Below are positions 1 through 9,029 of a stretch of 43,938 bases of DNA, one piece after another; within the stretch, counting starts at the first letter, position 1, and each line of letters opens with the position of its first letter. The notes beneath the pieces are model-generated. The model ran no database searches. It was not told where the DNA came from and worked only from the letters and a program-made list of their open reading frames with translations. Both the position numbers and the translations under genes were made by a program. Origin of the DNA: Haliea sp040222615 (GTDB taxonomy: Bacteria > Pseudomonadota > Gammaproteobacteria > Pseudomonadales > Halieaceae); the NCBI RefSeq assembly GCF_040222615.1, contig NZ_JAVKCQ010000233.1, positions 1-43,938 of the forward strand, given 5' to 3'.

Positions 1-548
1 TGACCTTCGGCGGGCTGACTTCCGAGGACTACTACTACCAGGACACCGAAGTCTGGAAGCACCGGCTGCTGGCCAACTTCGTCCCGCCCACGGTGCTGCA
101 GCCGAGATCGGTGCGCCGCCCCATGGCCCCCGACGCGGACTACCGCGACGACGATGCCGCGGCAGCCGCGAAAACCCTGTTGGACGAGGGCGTCCTGGTC
201 AACACCGGCGGCCACGGTCAGCGCGAGGGCCTGGCGACACACTGGGAGATGTGGAGTTTCGTCCGCGGTGGCTTCAGCCCCATGCAGGCCCTCGCGGCGG
301 CGACCATCAATCCGGCCACCTATCTCGGCATGGAAGGGGACATCGGCTCCCTGGAACCGGGCAAACTGGCGGACCTGGTGGTCCTGGAGGCCAACCCGCT
401 GGAGGATATCCGACACTCTGACCATATCAGCCACATCGTGCTGAATGGGCGGGTCTATGAGGCGGAATCACTCAGCGAGGTGTTCACCGGTGAACGGGTC
501 CTGCAACCCTTCTGGTGGCAGGGTCGGCCGGAGGCTGAGATTCGCTAG
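1..548 (+). CDS. Amidohydrolase, imidazolonepropionase-like C-terminal end (partial)
   Basis: The reading frame is already open at position 3 and ends at TAG 546-548, so only the last ~180 residues are present; the start lies outside the window. The visible part reads GGHGQREG, then THWEMW, then ATINPATYLG, and closes with the GSLEPGKLADLVVLE block followed by NGRVYE. This is the hallmark C-terminus of metal-dependent amidohydrolases, where the last strands form the small beta-sandwich. The GGHGQ/HWEMW combination is typical of large exported amidohydrolases that carry an N-terminal TolB/PD40 beta-propeller, so the full protein is probably around 1000 residues. That is inference, because the propeller is not in view. 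The substrate is unknown. It converges on the SDR gene downstream with a 63-nt gap and no clear terminator. Confidence 0.8.
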   Translation, partial: TFGGLTSEDYYYQDTEVWKHRLLANFVPPTVLQPRSVRRPMAPDADYRDDDAAAAAKTLLDEGVLVNTGGHGQREGLATHWEMWSFVRGGFSPMQALAAATINPATYLGMEGDIGSLEPGKLADLVVLEANPLEDIRHSDHISHIVLNGRVYEAESLSEVFTGERVLQPFWWQGRPEAEIR

Positions 549-611
549 GGCCCGCGATGTGGCCCAGCCGTCGCCACCACTGCCCCGGAACGCTGCGGCA
601 GGCGGCGCCGA

Positions 612-1490
612 CTACAGGGTGGAGCGTCCCAGCAGCCCGGTGAGGCGGCGCACCAGCCATTTCGGCGTCGCCCGGGCCGCCAGCGTGGTCGCCAGATTGA
701 GCGTGCCCGGCACGACGATGGCCTGCCCTTTCAGGCAGGCCCGCCAGGCTTCCCCGGCGACCTCCTGGACATCGGAAACCAGCATCGCCGGCAGATTCTG
801 CAGGGTACTGGAGCCCGCCTGGGCCCGGGCCATCATGTCGGTGGCGGTGATGCCCGGGCAGAGGGTGGTCAGGGTCACGCCGGTGCCACGCAGCTCCTCC
901 CCCAGCGCTTCGGACAGGGACAGCACGTAGGCCTTGGTGGCGGCGTAGGTCGCCAGGCTGGGAATCGGCTGGAACGCCGCAATCGATGCCACGTTGAGCA
1001 CCCGGCCGCTGCCGCGCGCTGCCATTGGCGGCACGAAATGGGCCAGCAGATCGGTGAATCCCCCCACATTCAGTTGCACCATGGCCTGATGATCTGCCGG
1101 CGTCATGGCCGTGAATGCCCCGTGCTGCAGCACGCCCGCGTTGTTAACCAGTACGTCCACCGCCACGCCCTGCCGCTGCAATGCCAACCACAACTTGCGG
1201 GCGCTGCCGCTGGCCGCCATATCCAGGGACAATACGGTGACGCCGATGGCGTGGCTCTCGCGCAGGGCCTGGGCCAGCGCTTCGAGCTTGTCCCGGCTGC
1301 GGGCAACCAGGACCAGGTCGTAATCCTCTGCCGCAATCAGCCAGGCCAGGGTCTCACCTATGCCTGAGGAAGCGCCGGTAATCAGGGCCGTCCTGCGCAC
1401 GGGGTCGCTGGCGGAGGAGCTGGCAGAGGACCGGGGATTGCGCGGCTTGCTGCCGGCGCCCTTCGGGTTGTTGGACTTCGTGGGGCTCAT
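612..1490 (-). CDS. Short-chain dehydrogenase/reductase (SDR)
   Basis: Classical SDR of 292 residues: cofactor motif TGASSGIG near residue 40, NNAG, a catalytic Ser in VASIAAF and the Tyr/Lys pair in YAATKAY. It probably oxidises or reduces a hydroxyl/keto group using NAD(P)(H); the substrate cannot be told. The ATG at 1490 is preceded by a strong GGAGGAGAG Shine-Dalgarno, so the longer in-frame extension to 1703, which would run inside the GTPase gene, is not used. Residues 1-35 are a Ser/Lys/Pro-rich stretch ahead of the fold and look disordered. The start lies 23 nt past the stop of the DUF3482 GTPase gene, so it is probably the last gene of a DUF2868-DUF3482-SDR run. Confidence 0.85.
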   Translation of the reverse strand: MSPTKSNNPKGAGSKPRNPRSSASSSASDPVRRTALITGASSGIGETLAWLIAAEDYDLVLVARSRDKLEALAQALRESHAIGVTVLSLDMAASGSARKLWLALQRQGVAVDVLVNNAGVLQHGAFTAMTPADHQAMVQLNVGGFTDLLAHFVPPMAARGSGRVLNVASIAAFQPIPSLATYAATKAYVLSLSEALGEELRGTGVTLTTLCPGITATDMMARAQAGSSTLQNLPAMLVSDVQEVAGEAWRACLKGQAIVVPGTLNLATTLAARATPKWLVRRLTGLLGRSTL

Positions 1491-1513
1491 GTCGCTCTCC
1501 TCCAGGGGTGGTT

Positions 1514-2929
1514 TCAGATGTCCCGTTGCAGGCATTGCGCTTCGATCAACGCCGCCAGCTGTTGCCGCCGCTCGGTAAGCTTCCTGCCCTTGCGCAGGTC
1601 GGCAAACACGCGCCCGAACTGCCGCCGCTGACTTTCGTCCAGATCCGCGAGCAATTGACCGCCCAGGTTCAGGGCACTGCGATCCGCGTGAGTGCGGCTG
1701 CACAGCAAATGGTGATGCAGCAGCGCCCGCCCCAGCACCACGAAGGGAAAATTGAGATTGCGGGCGGGACCGTAGTGCAATTCCTTGCCTCCCGTCGGGA
1801 TGCCCCGGACCCGGATCTCGCCAATATCGTTGGCGTAGCGCAGTGCCGCAAGGCCGCTACCGGCGGCGCCGAGTGCCCCGGAAACCAGGGTCCCCAGACC
1901 ACCCAGGAGGCCCCCGGTTGCACCGTCGATAACCAGGCCTGTGCCGCCTCCCACCACGGCACCCACCGAACCCGCAACGGTCACCAGGGAGCGGCGATCC
2001 AGCCCCCAAAGATACCAGTCATCGACATTGAACAGCTCCGACTCTTCCAGCGCCAGCCCCTCCTCCGTGCGGGTCAGGCTGGTCCAGGAGAACAGCTCCT
2101 CCACCTGGCGCCGGCACTGCCGCTCCCGCTCCGCGAGGTGGTGCTGGTAACGCTTGAACAGCAGCGCCTGCACCGGCTCCACTGGCAGCCCGCGCGGCAC
2201 TTTCTGCGAGGTCTCCCAGGTGATCGCCTCGACCAGCAGGTCGGCAATCAGCAGGCTGGCGGCCCGGTGTTGTGCCGCGCGCTCGTCGCGCAGCACTGTC
2301 ACCGCCCGGGACAGCGCATCGCGCCAGCCCGGGTCCAGGTGCCCGAACAGTTCCAGCAGCTCCAGCTGCTTGGTCAACTCCGCGCGCTGGGCGTCGAACT
2401 GGCGCACGGTGCGAAAATACTGGCCCAGTCCCGCGTTCCATTCAGCGGCGAAGTCATCGCTGTCGATGGGATTGATCAGCGCCAGGCTGGGCCGACCGGT
2501 CCAGCGCAGGATCTCCATCTCCGCTTCATAGTCCGCGCTGAAAGGCACCGAACCATCGACCACATAGATGATACCGGCGCCGTTGACGATGGGCTGTAGC
2601 AGTTCACATTCATCGTGGAAGCGCGGGTCCGCGCGGTGAACCTGCACGAACTGGCGCACGGCGGCGGGTCGGGACGCCGCATCGGCACTGTGCGCCTGCA
2701 GCCAGTCCAGTACCGCGCGAGCGCGCTGGATACCGGGCGTATCCACCAGCACATAGAGCGTCTCCTGGTCCACCCGCATGGGAAACTCCCGGGCGTTGCG
2801 GGTGGAGCCGGCGCGGGCGTCAATAAACACCGAATCGTCCCGGGCCAGGGTCGCGACGATGCTGGACTTGCCCTTGTTGGGACGCCCGACCACGGCGAAC
2901 GCCGGCGCTGTTTTCGGCGATGCTGCCAT
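1514..2929 (-). CDS. DUF3482-type membrane-associated GTPase
   Basis: Protein of 471 residues. The N-terminal Era/TrmE-like GTPase domain shows a P-loop GRPNKGKS (residues 15-22) and G3 DTPG (63-66). The G4 position reads NPID (153-156) instead of NKxD, so guanine specificity may be relaxed. A helical middle region is followed by a long Gly/Ala-rich hydrophobic stretch (about residues 318-365), expected to dip into or cross the membrane, then a C-terminal domain with ALLHHHLLCSR. This order matches the DUF3482 family, which is usually encoded beside a DUF2868 protein. The ATG shares its A with the stop of that upstream gene (TGATG at 2927-2931), so the two are translationally coupled and probably form a complex. 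The biological role is unknown. Confidence 0.85.
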   Translation of the reverse strand: MAASPKTAPAFAVVGRPNKGKSSIVATLARDDSVFIDARAGSTRNAREFPMRVDQETLYVLVDTPGIQRARAVLDWLQAHSADAASRPAAVRQFVQVHRADPRFHDECELLQPIVNGAGIIYVVDGSVPFSADYEAEMEILRWTGRPSLALINPIDSDDFAAEWNAGLGQYFRTVRQFDAQRAELTKQLELLELFGHLDPGWRDALSRAVTVLRDERAAQHRAASLLIADLLVEAITWETSQKVPRGLPVEPVQALLFKRYQHHLAERERQCRRQVEELFSWTSLTRTEEGLALEESELFNVDDWYLWGLDRRSLVTVAGSVGAVVGGGTGLVIDGATGGLLGGLGTLVSGALGAAGSGLAALRYANDIGEIRVRGIPTGGKELHYGPARNLNFPFVVLGRALLHHHLLCSRTHADRSALNLGGQLLADLDESQRRQFGRVFADLRKGRKLTERRQQLAALIEAQCLQRDI

Positions 2930-4335
2930 CAGCGCTGCACCCGGTTCAGCAGTTGCACATCGACACTGGCAAATGGCAGTGAGCGCACGAAGCTGCGCCA
3001 GTCCTCGACCTTGCGGTGGGGAATCGCCTTGCCGGGCAGCGGCGCCAGCAGGACGGTACAGCGCGGCACACCGGCCAGGGGCTCGAGCAGGTCCCGCAGT
3101 TCCGCCAGCGGCGGCTCCCAGGCCTTCACCACCAGCAACAGCCGCTCGCTGGAGGCCACCGGCAGCGCCTGCAGTCGGGCCAGATCAGCTGGCAACCCCG
3201 CGGTCCCGACGACCAGCACCTGCGCCGGCACCAGCGCTTGCAACTCCTCGAAGTCCGCGGGGCCACCCGGTCCCAGTGCCCCGCCATAGTCCACCACCAG
3301 CAACCGGGTATCCGTCACCGCGAATCCCAGCGGCGCGGGGTCCACCTGCGCCACCGGTGCCGCGCCGGCCTCCGCCCTGGCGCGCGTGCTTACCAGCGGC
3401 GCCTGCATTCTCGCCAGCACCTGCTCTGCCCCGGGATAATGGAGAAAACTGCGCACCAGCAGGCGACGGCAAAACAGGCGCGACAGGACCCACAGCAGCA
3501 ACCGGGGCAGCAACGCGTAGACCAGCAGGCACCCCCACAGGAAAGACCACCAGCCACGCATGCTTTCAATGGCGCTGCGATCAAGGGCTGCGGTTGCCGG
3601 GTGGAACCGGCTGCTCGCCACCACCTCGGGCGGGACGGTGGCCAGCGGCAACCAGGCAGACCACGGCAGCGCCAGAATTTCGGTCAGGCGCTGTACCAGC
3701 CCGGTGCCCGGATTGAAGGTGGAGCCCCAGACAAAACTGAACTCGCCCAGAGCAGGCACCAGCAGGAAGGCCAGCGCCGCGCCCACGCTGAACAGGGCGC
3801 CCAGTTCCTGCCCGTAGCGCAGGAACAGCATGCGCAGGACCGGCTGCGCCTCCCGCAGGGTGCGCCGGTCCGGCAGGCTGCGCTGCACGATCCAGCGCGC
3901 CGGGTGCAGCGGCAGCGCCATCGGCACGTGGCCCCTGACCGTACGCCACATCATCGCACCCGCCAGCAGGCTGAGTGCGAACTGCAGCAGCACAAATAGC
4001 GCCAGGAACAGGAACACGTTTACCAGCGCCCGTTCACTGCCAAAGAGGAAGCCCGCCATGGTGACAAAGCCGGCCAGCAGTGCCAGCAAGCGCACCAGCA
4101 GTGCCAGCGATGCAGCGGAAAGAGGGTGCTCGACTGCATCCGCGGCAGCGTCACCCGCCGACGCTGAAACCTTGTCCAGCCAGTACAGGAGGCGCGGCAG
4201 GGGCGCGGTTGCGGCCAGCCCGGACGCCACCGCCCGATCCCGCTCCCGCAATACGGACACAGGCTGTTCCCGGTCCTGTTGCAACCGTGTGGCCAGCCGG
4301 TAAAGATCCGCCAGATCGGGCCTGCTGTCGGTCAT
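2929..4335 (-). CDS. DUF2868 membrane protein, partner of the GTPase
   Basis: Protein of 468 residues with a soluble N-terminus, about four hydrophobic segments (near residues 75-98, 103-130, and two further on, including LGALFSVGAALAFLLVPAL and the stretch after RGWWSFLWG), and a soluble C-terminal half. The C-terminal half contains LLVVDYGG and a Rossmann-like alternation of strands and helices. The pairing with a DUF3482 GTPase identifies it as DUF2868. I chose the ATG at 4335 (MTDSRPD); upstream in-frame ATGs at 4365 and 4386 lack any ribosome-binding site and would run into the divergent promoter region. It is divergent from the WYL regulator with a 60-nt gap, so that regulator may control it. 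The molecular function is unknown. Confidence 0.8.
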   Translation of the reverse strand: MTDSRPDLADLYRLATRLQQDREQPVSVLRERDRAVASGLAATAPLPRLLYWLDKVSASAGDAAADAVEHPLSAASLALLVRLLALLAGFVTMAGFLFGSERALVNVFLFLALFVLLQFALSLLAGAMMWRTVRGHVPMALPLHPARWIVQRSLPDRRTLREAQPVLRMLFLRYGQELGALFSVGAALAFLLVPALGEFSFVWGSTFNPGTGLVQRLTEILALPWSAWLPLATVPPEVVASSRFHPATAALDRSAIESMRGWWSFLWGCLLVYALLPRLLLWVLSRLFCRRLLVRSFLHYPGAEQVLARMQAPLVSTRARAEAGAAPVAQVDPAPLGFAVTDTRLLVVDYGGALGPGGPADFEELQALVPAQVLVVGTAGLPADLARLQALPVASSERLLLVVKAWEPPLAELRDLLEPLAGVPRCTVLLAPLPGKAIPHRKVEDWRSFVRSLPFASVDVQLLNRVQR

Positions 4336-4395
4336 TGCGTTCTGCTCTATGTTCGCGGGCGACATGTCGGTGTACGATACAGGCATTCTGCCAGC

Positions 4396-5289
4396 ATGGG
4401 GAGCTACCGCAGCGTGATCACCGCCAGCCACGGCAAGTGGCCCATTCGCTGGGACCTGCTGGTCCGCTATCGCTTTATCGAAACCATCGTGCTCTGGGAG
4501 GGACGCCTCACCACCCGCCACCTCTGCGAGACCTTTGGTATCGGCCGGCAACAGGCCAGCAAGGATATCAACAGCTATATCCGCCAGATCGGCCCCGGCA
4601 ACCTGGTCTACGACAAATCCCTGAAGGGCTATACCCCGGCAGCCGGTTTTACGCCCCGTGTCACCCAGGGTGTGGCGGACGAGTACCTGCACCTGATGGC
4701 GCGCAACAACGAGCTGTCCAACGTCTTCGAATCCCTGGCCCTGAACGTAGCCAATGTGGAAGTGCTGTCGGTTCCCGTACGCGATGTCAGACCGGAAGTC
4801 CTGCGCCCCATCATGCAGGCTGCGCGGCAACAGAAACGGCTGGAGGTGGACTATGTCTCCATCCAGCACCCGGACCGCGAGGGCCGCATCATAGTCCCGC
4901 ATACCCTGGTCTATACCGGCCTGCGCTGGCATGTGCGGGCCTGGTGCGAAAAGAATCAGGAGTACCGGGATTTCGTGCTGAGCCGTTTCCGGGATATCCC
5001 GGAAATCCTCGATGACTCGGATCGGGGCATCGCCGGGGACAGCGAATGGAATACGCAAGTGACCCTCCGCATTATCCCCGACCCGCGCCTGCGCGAAGAC
5101 CAGCGCCAGGTGGTGGAAACCGATTACGGCATGCACCAGGGCGCGCTCACCATCACCGTGCGCGGCAAGCTGGTTCCCTACGCGCTCAAACTGTTGCACA
5201 TTGACCCTGACACGGCGCAGGATGACCCCATGGCGCAGCAGATCGTGGTGGCAAACCGCGCGGAACTGGCGCCCTGGCTGTTTAACTGA
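4396..5289 (+). CDS. WYL-domain transcriptional regulator
   Basis: Protein of 297 residues. Residues about 10-75 form a winged helix-turn-helix (RYRFIETIVLWEGRLTTRHL, then FGIGRQQASKDINSYI). The middle carries a WYL domain, recognised by the strand YTGLRWHVRAW and the following RDFVLSRF, and the C-terminus is a WCX-like dimerisation region. WYL domains sense small ligands or nucleic acids, and members regulate DNA-damage, metabolic or anti-phage genes. I chose the ATG at 4396; longer in-frame starts would lie inside the opposing DUF2868 gene. Its position divergent from DUF2868-DUF3482 and just ahead of a small membrane protein makes these its likely targets. No effector nuclease or other defence gene is next to it. 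Confidence 0.85.
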   Translation: MGSYRSVITASHGKWPIRWDLLVRYRFIETIVLWEGRLTTRHLCETFGIGRQQASKDINSYIRQIGPGNLVYDKSLKGYTPAAGFTPRVTQGVADEYLHLMARNNELSNVFESLALNVANVEVLSVPVRDVRPEVLRPIMQAARQQKRLEVDYVSIQHPDREGRIIVPHTLVYTGLRWHVRAWCEKNQEYRDFVLSRFRDIPEILDDSDRGIAGDSEWNTQVTLRIIPDPRLREDQRQVVETDYGMHQGALTITVRGKLVPYALKLLHIDPDTAQDDPMAQQIVVANRAELAPWLFN

Positions 5290-5318
5290 ACGATAACAAC
5301 TCCACGGGAGCACGCACC

Positions 5319-5903
5319 ATGGGCCATTTCTTCACCCGCATTGCCTGGACCATCATCATTCCATTGCTGCTGGCCAGCAACATCCTGATCCTGACCTGGC
5401 GGCCCGCCACCGCCGCTGTCTCCGAGTGGCTGGACGAAGCCGGCGTCGGTACCGTCTACGTGCAAATGCAGCAGAGGCAGACGGAACAGGGCCTGGAACT
5501 GGCAGCCGCAGAAGCCCGCAACAATGAAGTCAGCGCGCGGATACAGGCCACCGGTAGTGCTATCCGCCAGCGCACGGTGCAGAGCGCCAGCGCCACCGTC
5601 GGCTCCCTGCCTGCCGGTGCCGTGCCCTACCTCGGCTGGGCCGTCGTGGTCGGGGTTACCGGTTACGAGCTGATGCTGGCCTGTGAGAACCTGCGTGATC
5701 TCAACGCACTGTACTCAGACTTCGGCATCGAGGCCGACACCAGCGACGAGTCCATGGCGTTTATCTGCGACCCCGATCTGCGCAGCTTTGCCGAAGCCTA
5801 TGAGCGCATTCCCGATGCCCTGGCAGAGGAGTACGCCGAATTCCAGGCCTGGGCCAAGGCCACCGAGAGGGCCCTGCCCGCGGCTACCGTACCTGCAGAA
5901 TGA
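5319..5903 (+). CDS. Small membrane protein of unknown function
   Basis: Protein of 194 residues that I do not recognise. Residues 9-27 are a strong hydrophobic segment (IAWTIIIPLLLASNILIL). Residues about 45-90 are Gln/Glu/Ala-rich and probably a coiled coil (VQMQQRQTEQGLELAAAEAR). A second hydrophobic stretch lies near residues 105-125 (VPYLGWAVVVGVTGYELML), and the acidic C-terminus has two Cys (LACENL and FICDPD). The topology suggests an inner-membrane protein with a periplasmic helical part. GGGAG precedes the ATG at good distance. It follows the WYL regulator by 29 nt on the same strand and may be co-transcribed. Its 3' end overlaps the convergent quinone oxidoreductase gene by 20 nt. 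Confidence 0.75.
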   Translation: MGHFFTRIAWTIIIPLLLASNILILTWRPATAAVSEWLDEAGVGTVYVQMQQRQTEQGLELAAAEARNNEVSARIQATGSAIRQRTVQSASATVGSLPAGAVPYLGWAVVVGVTGYELMLACENLRDLNALYSDFGIEADTSDESMAFICDPDLRSFAEAYERIPDALAEEYAEFQAWAKATERALPAATVPAE

Positions 5904-6864
5904 TCTTGCCGATGTGGCGGCTGCTCTCCATGAGCTCATGGGCGGCGCTGGCTTCCGCCAGGGGGAAGGTTGCGGCGATAACGGGCTTGAACCTGCCCTG
6001 CACCAATAACGGCCAGACATGCTCCCGCAAGCCCGCCGCAATCGCCGCCTTCGCGGCGGTGGATTGTGGCCGCAGGGTCGAGGCCGTCATGGTCAGGCGC
6101 TTGAGCAACACGGGCACAAAGTTGACCGTGGTCTCGAAGCCCGTCTGGTAGGCAATATTGACAATGCGACCATCCAGCGCCGCCAGCTGGATATTGCGAT
6201 TGATATAGTCGCCGCCGACCATGTCGAGGATGACGTCCACCCCGGCGTCCCCGGTCACCCCGGCGAGCACCTCCCGGAAATCCTCCTGCCGATAGTTGAC
6301 TGCCCTGGAGGCCCCGAGCTCGACGCAGGCCTGACACTTCTCCTCGCTGCCGGCGGTGGCGTAGACCGTGGACCCCAGTGCGCAGGCCAGCTGGATCGCG
6401 GTGGTGCCAATACCTGAACTGCCCCCGTGCACCAGCAGACTCTCCCCGGGCTGTAACCGACCGCGATCAAACACGTTGGTCCAGACGGTGAAGCAGGTTT
6501 CCGGCAGCCCCGCGGCGGCCAGCAGGTCCAGTTCCTTCGGCACCGGCAGGCATTGCCCCGCGGGTGCGGTCACATATTCCGCGTAGCCACCGCCATTGGT
6601 CAGCGCGCAAACCCGGTCACCCGTGCTCCAGCCAGAGACCCCGGCGCCTACCGCCGCCACGGTTCCCGCCACCTCCAGCCCCGGCAGGTCCGAGGCGCCG
6701 GGAGGCGGCGGGTAAAAGCCCAGCCGCTGCATCACATCGGGCCGGTTGACGCCGGCAGCCACCACCTCGATCAGGAGTTCTCCGGCCCCGGCCCGGGGTG
6801 CCTCACGCTCGGCCACAACCAGCACCTCCGGACCTCCAGGCTGGCTTATTTCAATACACTGCAT
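5884..6864 (-). CDS. NAD(P)H quinone oxidoreductase, PIG3/zeta-crystallin type
   Basis: Zinc-free medium-chain dehydrogenase of 326 residues, the normal length for the family. It shows the N-terminal GroES-like fold with GVNRPDVMQRLG and YPPPPGASDLPGLEVAG, which is diagnostic for the PIG3 branch, and the NADPH-binding loop HGGSSGIGTTAIQLA. No structural-zinc Cys cluster is present, as expected for quinone reductases. It likely reduces quinones or related carbonyls with NADPH in the cytoplasm. The ATG at 6864 has an upstream GAGA. Its 3' end overlaps the converging membrane-protein gene by 20 nt, so no separate terminator is possible there. Confidence 0.9.
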   Translation of the reverse strand: MQCIEISQPGGPEVLVVAEREAPRAGAGELLIEVVAAGVNRPDVMQRLGFYPPPPGASDLPGLEVAGTVAAVGAGVSGWSTGDRVCALTNGGGYAEYVTAPAGQCLPVPKELDLLAAAGLPETCFTVWTNVFDRGRLQPGESLLVHGGSSGIGTTAIQLACALGSTVYATAGSEEKCQACVELGASRAVNYRQEDFREVLAGVTGDAGVDVILDMVGGDYINRNIQLAALDGRIVNIAYQTGFETTVNFVPVLLKRLTMTASTLRPQSTAAKAAIAAGLREHVWPLLVQGRFKPVIAATFPLAEASAAHELMESSRHIGKIILQVR

Positions 6865-6896
6865 ACAGTCTCTCGTTAGGAAAGTGGAAGATATAC

Positions 6897-7640
6897 TCAG
6901 GTGAACTTCTTCATGATATCCACTGGCAGGGGGAACACAATGGTGGAGCTCTTGTCACCGGCAATTTCCACCAGGGTCTGCAGATAGCGCAGCTGGATGG
7001 CCGACTCCTCAGTGGCGAGTATCTTCGCGGCCTCGGCCAGTTTCTCCGCTGCCTCCGCTTCACCGTTCGCATGAATGACCTTGGCGCGCCGTTCCCGCTC
7101 GGCCTCGGCCTGCTTGGCGATCGCGCGCACCATGGACTCGTTCAGGTCTACGTGTTTGATCTCCACGTTGGCGACCTTTACTCCCCAGGCCTCGGTCTGC
7201 TTGTCGAGAATCGACTGGATGTCGTCGTTGAGACGATCGCGCTCCGCCAGCATGTCGTCGAGATCATGCTGACCCAGCACTGACCGCAAAGTGGTCTGGG
7301 ACAGCTGGCTGGTGGCCTCGAGGTAATTCTCCACCTGAATGATGGCCCGCTCGGGATCGACCACGCGGAAATAGATCACAGCATTGACCTGTACCGAGAC
7401 GTTGTCCCGGGAAATCACATCCTGGGTCGGCACATCCATTACCAGGGTGCGCAGGTCCACCCGCACCATCTGTTGCAGGATGGGGATGATCACGATCAGA
7501 CCGGGGCCCTTGACGCGGTAGAAGCGGCCGAGCATGAAAATGACACCGCGCTCGTACTCGCGCAGCACCCGGAACATGGACAGCAGCAAGGCGATGACCA
7601 GCACCAGGATGACACCACCGAACGTTTGCATCTCGAACAT
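6897..7640 (-). CDS. Slipin (stomatin/prohibitin family) membrane scaffold
   Basis: Protein of 247 residues: an N-terminal membrane anchor (about 7-24), then an SPFH/band-7 domain (REYERGVIFMLGRF, VPTQDVISRDNVSV, LDDMLAERDRLN) and a Glu/Ala-rich coiled coil (about 170-220). Slipins build oligomeric membrane microdomains and are partnered with NfeD-type proteases; in archaeal homologues the slipin C-terminus is a protease substrate. The NfeD gene ends 6 nt upstream, and the AGGAG for this gene lies inside the end of nfeD, so expression is coupled. The ATG at 7640 is used; an in-frame ATG three codons later is possible. Confidence 0.9.
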   Translation of the reverse strand: MFEMQTFGGVILVLVIALLLSMFRVLREYERGVIFMLGRFYRVKGPGLIVIIPILQQMVRVDLRTLVMDVPTQDVISRDNVSVQVNAVIYFRVVDPERAIIQVENYLEATSQLSQTTLRSVLGQHDLDDMLAERDRLNDDIQSILDKQTEAWGVKVANVEIKHVDLNESMVRAIAKQAEAERERRAKVIHANGEAEAAEKLAEAAKILATEESAIQLRYLQTLVEIAGDKSSTIVFPLPVDIMKKFT

Positions 7641-7646
7641 TGTCGC

Positions 7647-8999
7647 TTACTCCTTTGCGGTTGCTACCGCTTGCTTGTGTACCACGACGGTAAGGCCGTC
7701 GATCGCCGCCACCGTGACCTTGTCGTTGACCGCCAGCGGAGCGTCGCTGCGGGCGTGCCAGATCTCGCCGTCCAGCCAGATCCAGGCCTCCTCGCCTTTC
7801 ACCCGGCTGACTGTCGCTGTAGTGCCGAGCAGGTGCTCGACGCCGGAAACCACGGCCTGCCTGCGCCCCCGCAGGATCATGCCCAGGGCAAATACCAGCA
7901 GCCCGGCGCTGAACACAGTCACCGCAACAATCATCGGCAGGGCCAGCTGGAATGCCGGCAGGGTGGTATCCATGAGCATCACCGAGCCGGTGACAAAGGC
8001 CGCCACGCCGCCCAGGCCAAGCACTCCAAAACTGGGGGCGAAGGCCTCCGCCACCATCAGGCCAATGCCGAGCAGGATAAGGCCCATCCCGGCGTAGCTG
8101 ATCGGCAGCATCTGCAATGCGTACAGCGCAATCAGCAGACTCATGGCACCGACGATCCCTGGCAGGCCGATCCCGGGGTTGTAGAATTCGATCACCAGCC
8201 CGTAAATTCCTACCAGCAGCAGCACATAGGCGATATTGGGGTTGGTGATCACCGAGAGAAACTCGCTGCGCCAGTCCCGTGGCTGCTGGATCACGGGCAC
8301 ACCCGCTGTGCGCAGTGCAACCGTCGCCTCGCCCACGCTCACCTCACGCCCGTCCAGCTGCGCGAGCAATGCCTCGGTGCTGTCCGCCACAAGGTCAACC
8401 ACACCCGCCTCCAGGGCGTCCTGCGCTGACAGACTCACTCCCTCGCGCACCGCAAGTTCCGCCCAGTCACCGTTGCGGCCGCGAAGCTGCGCGAGGCTGC
8501 GTATGTACGCCACCGCGTCATTGACGATCTTGCGCTCCATGGCACTGCCCTTGGCAGGCTCCGGCGGAGCGGCGCCATCCTGCGGTTCGTCCGCACCGGG
8601 TAACTGCGGCAGGCCGGGGCTCCCACCCATCTGCACCGGAGTGGCGGCACCGAGGTTGGTACCTGGCGCCATGGCGGCTATGTGGCTGGCGTACAGGATA
8701 TAGGTACCAGCGCTGGCCGCGCGGGCGCCGCTGGGAGCGACGTGGGCAATCACCGGGACAGGGGAGGCGAGAATCGCCTTGATCATGTCGCGCATGGCGG
8801 TATCCAGGCCGCCCGGGGTGTCGATACGCAGCACCAGGGCACTGGCGCCGGCGTCCACGGCCTTGTCCAGCGAGCGCAGCAGGTGATCGGCGCTGGCGGG
8901 ACCTATCGCGCCCTCGATATCGACCACCCAGACCGCCGCCCGCGCCGGCCAGGCCAACACCAGCAGCATGAGCAACAAGCTGTACCCGAATCTTGTCAT
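7647..8999 (-). CDS. NfeD-family membrane serine protease (ClpP-like)
   Basis: Protein of 450 residues. A signal peptide (1-21, ending PARA) is followed by a ClpP-class serine protease domain with RIDTPGG (59-64) and the catalytic Ser in ASAGTYI (S96). The Lys of the Ser-Lys dyad is probably in ERKIVNDA. Four to five hydrophobic segments follow, then a C-terminal OB-fold NfeD domain (EEAWIWLDGEIWHARS). It cleaves hydrophobic tails of partner slipins and is linked to membrane quality control. I chose the ATG at 8999 because AGGAG sits 10 nt upstream and a TATACT at 9030-9035 would start transcription about 24 nt before it; ATGs at 9023 and 9041 lack a Shine-Dalgarno. Confidence 0.9.
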   Translation of the reverse strand: MTRFGYSLLLMLLVLAWPARAAVWVVDIEGAIGPASADHLLRSLDKAVDAGASALVLRIDTPGGLDTAMRDMIKAILASPVPVIAHVAPSGARAASAGTYILYASHIAAMAPGTNLGAATPVQMGGSPGLPQLPGADEPQDGAAPPEPAKGSAMERKIVNDAVAYIRSLAQLRGRNGDWAELAVREGVSLSAQDALEAGVVDLVADSTEALLAQLDGREVSVGEATVALRTAGVPVIQQPRDWRSEFLSVITNPNIAYVLLLVGIYGLVIEFYNPGIGLPGIVGAMSLLIALYALQMLPISYAGMGLILLGIGLMVAEAFAPSFGVLGLGGVAAFVTGSVMLMDTTLPAFQLALPMIVAVTVFSAGLLVFALGMILRGRRQAVVSGVEHLLGTTATVSRVKGEEAWIWLDGEIWHARSDAPLAVNDKVTVAAIDGLTVVVHKQAVATAKE

Positions 9000-9029
9000 C
9001 GTACTGTGGCTCCTGCGATCCATGCCGGA

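Noticed and set aside
4396..5903. Anti-phage defence island around the WYL regulator
   Set aside because: No nuclease, cyclase, toxin, recombinase or mobile element adjoins; base composition and gene content look like core chromosome.
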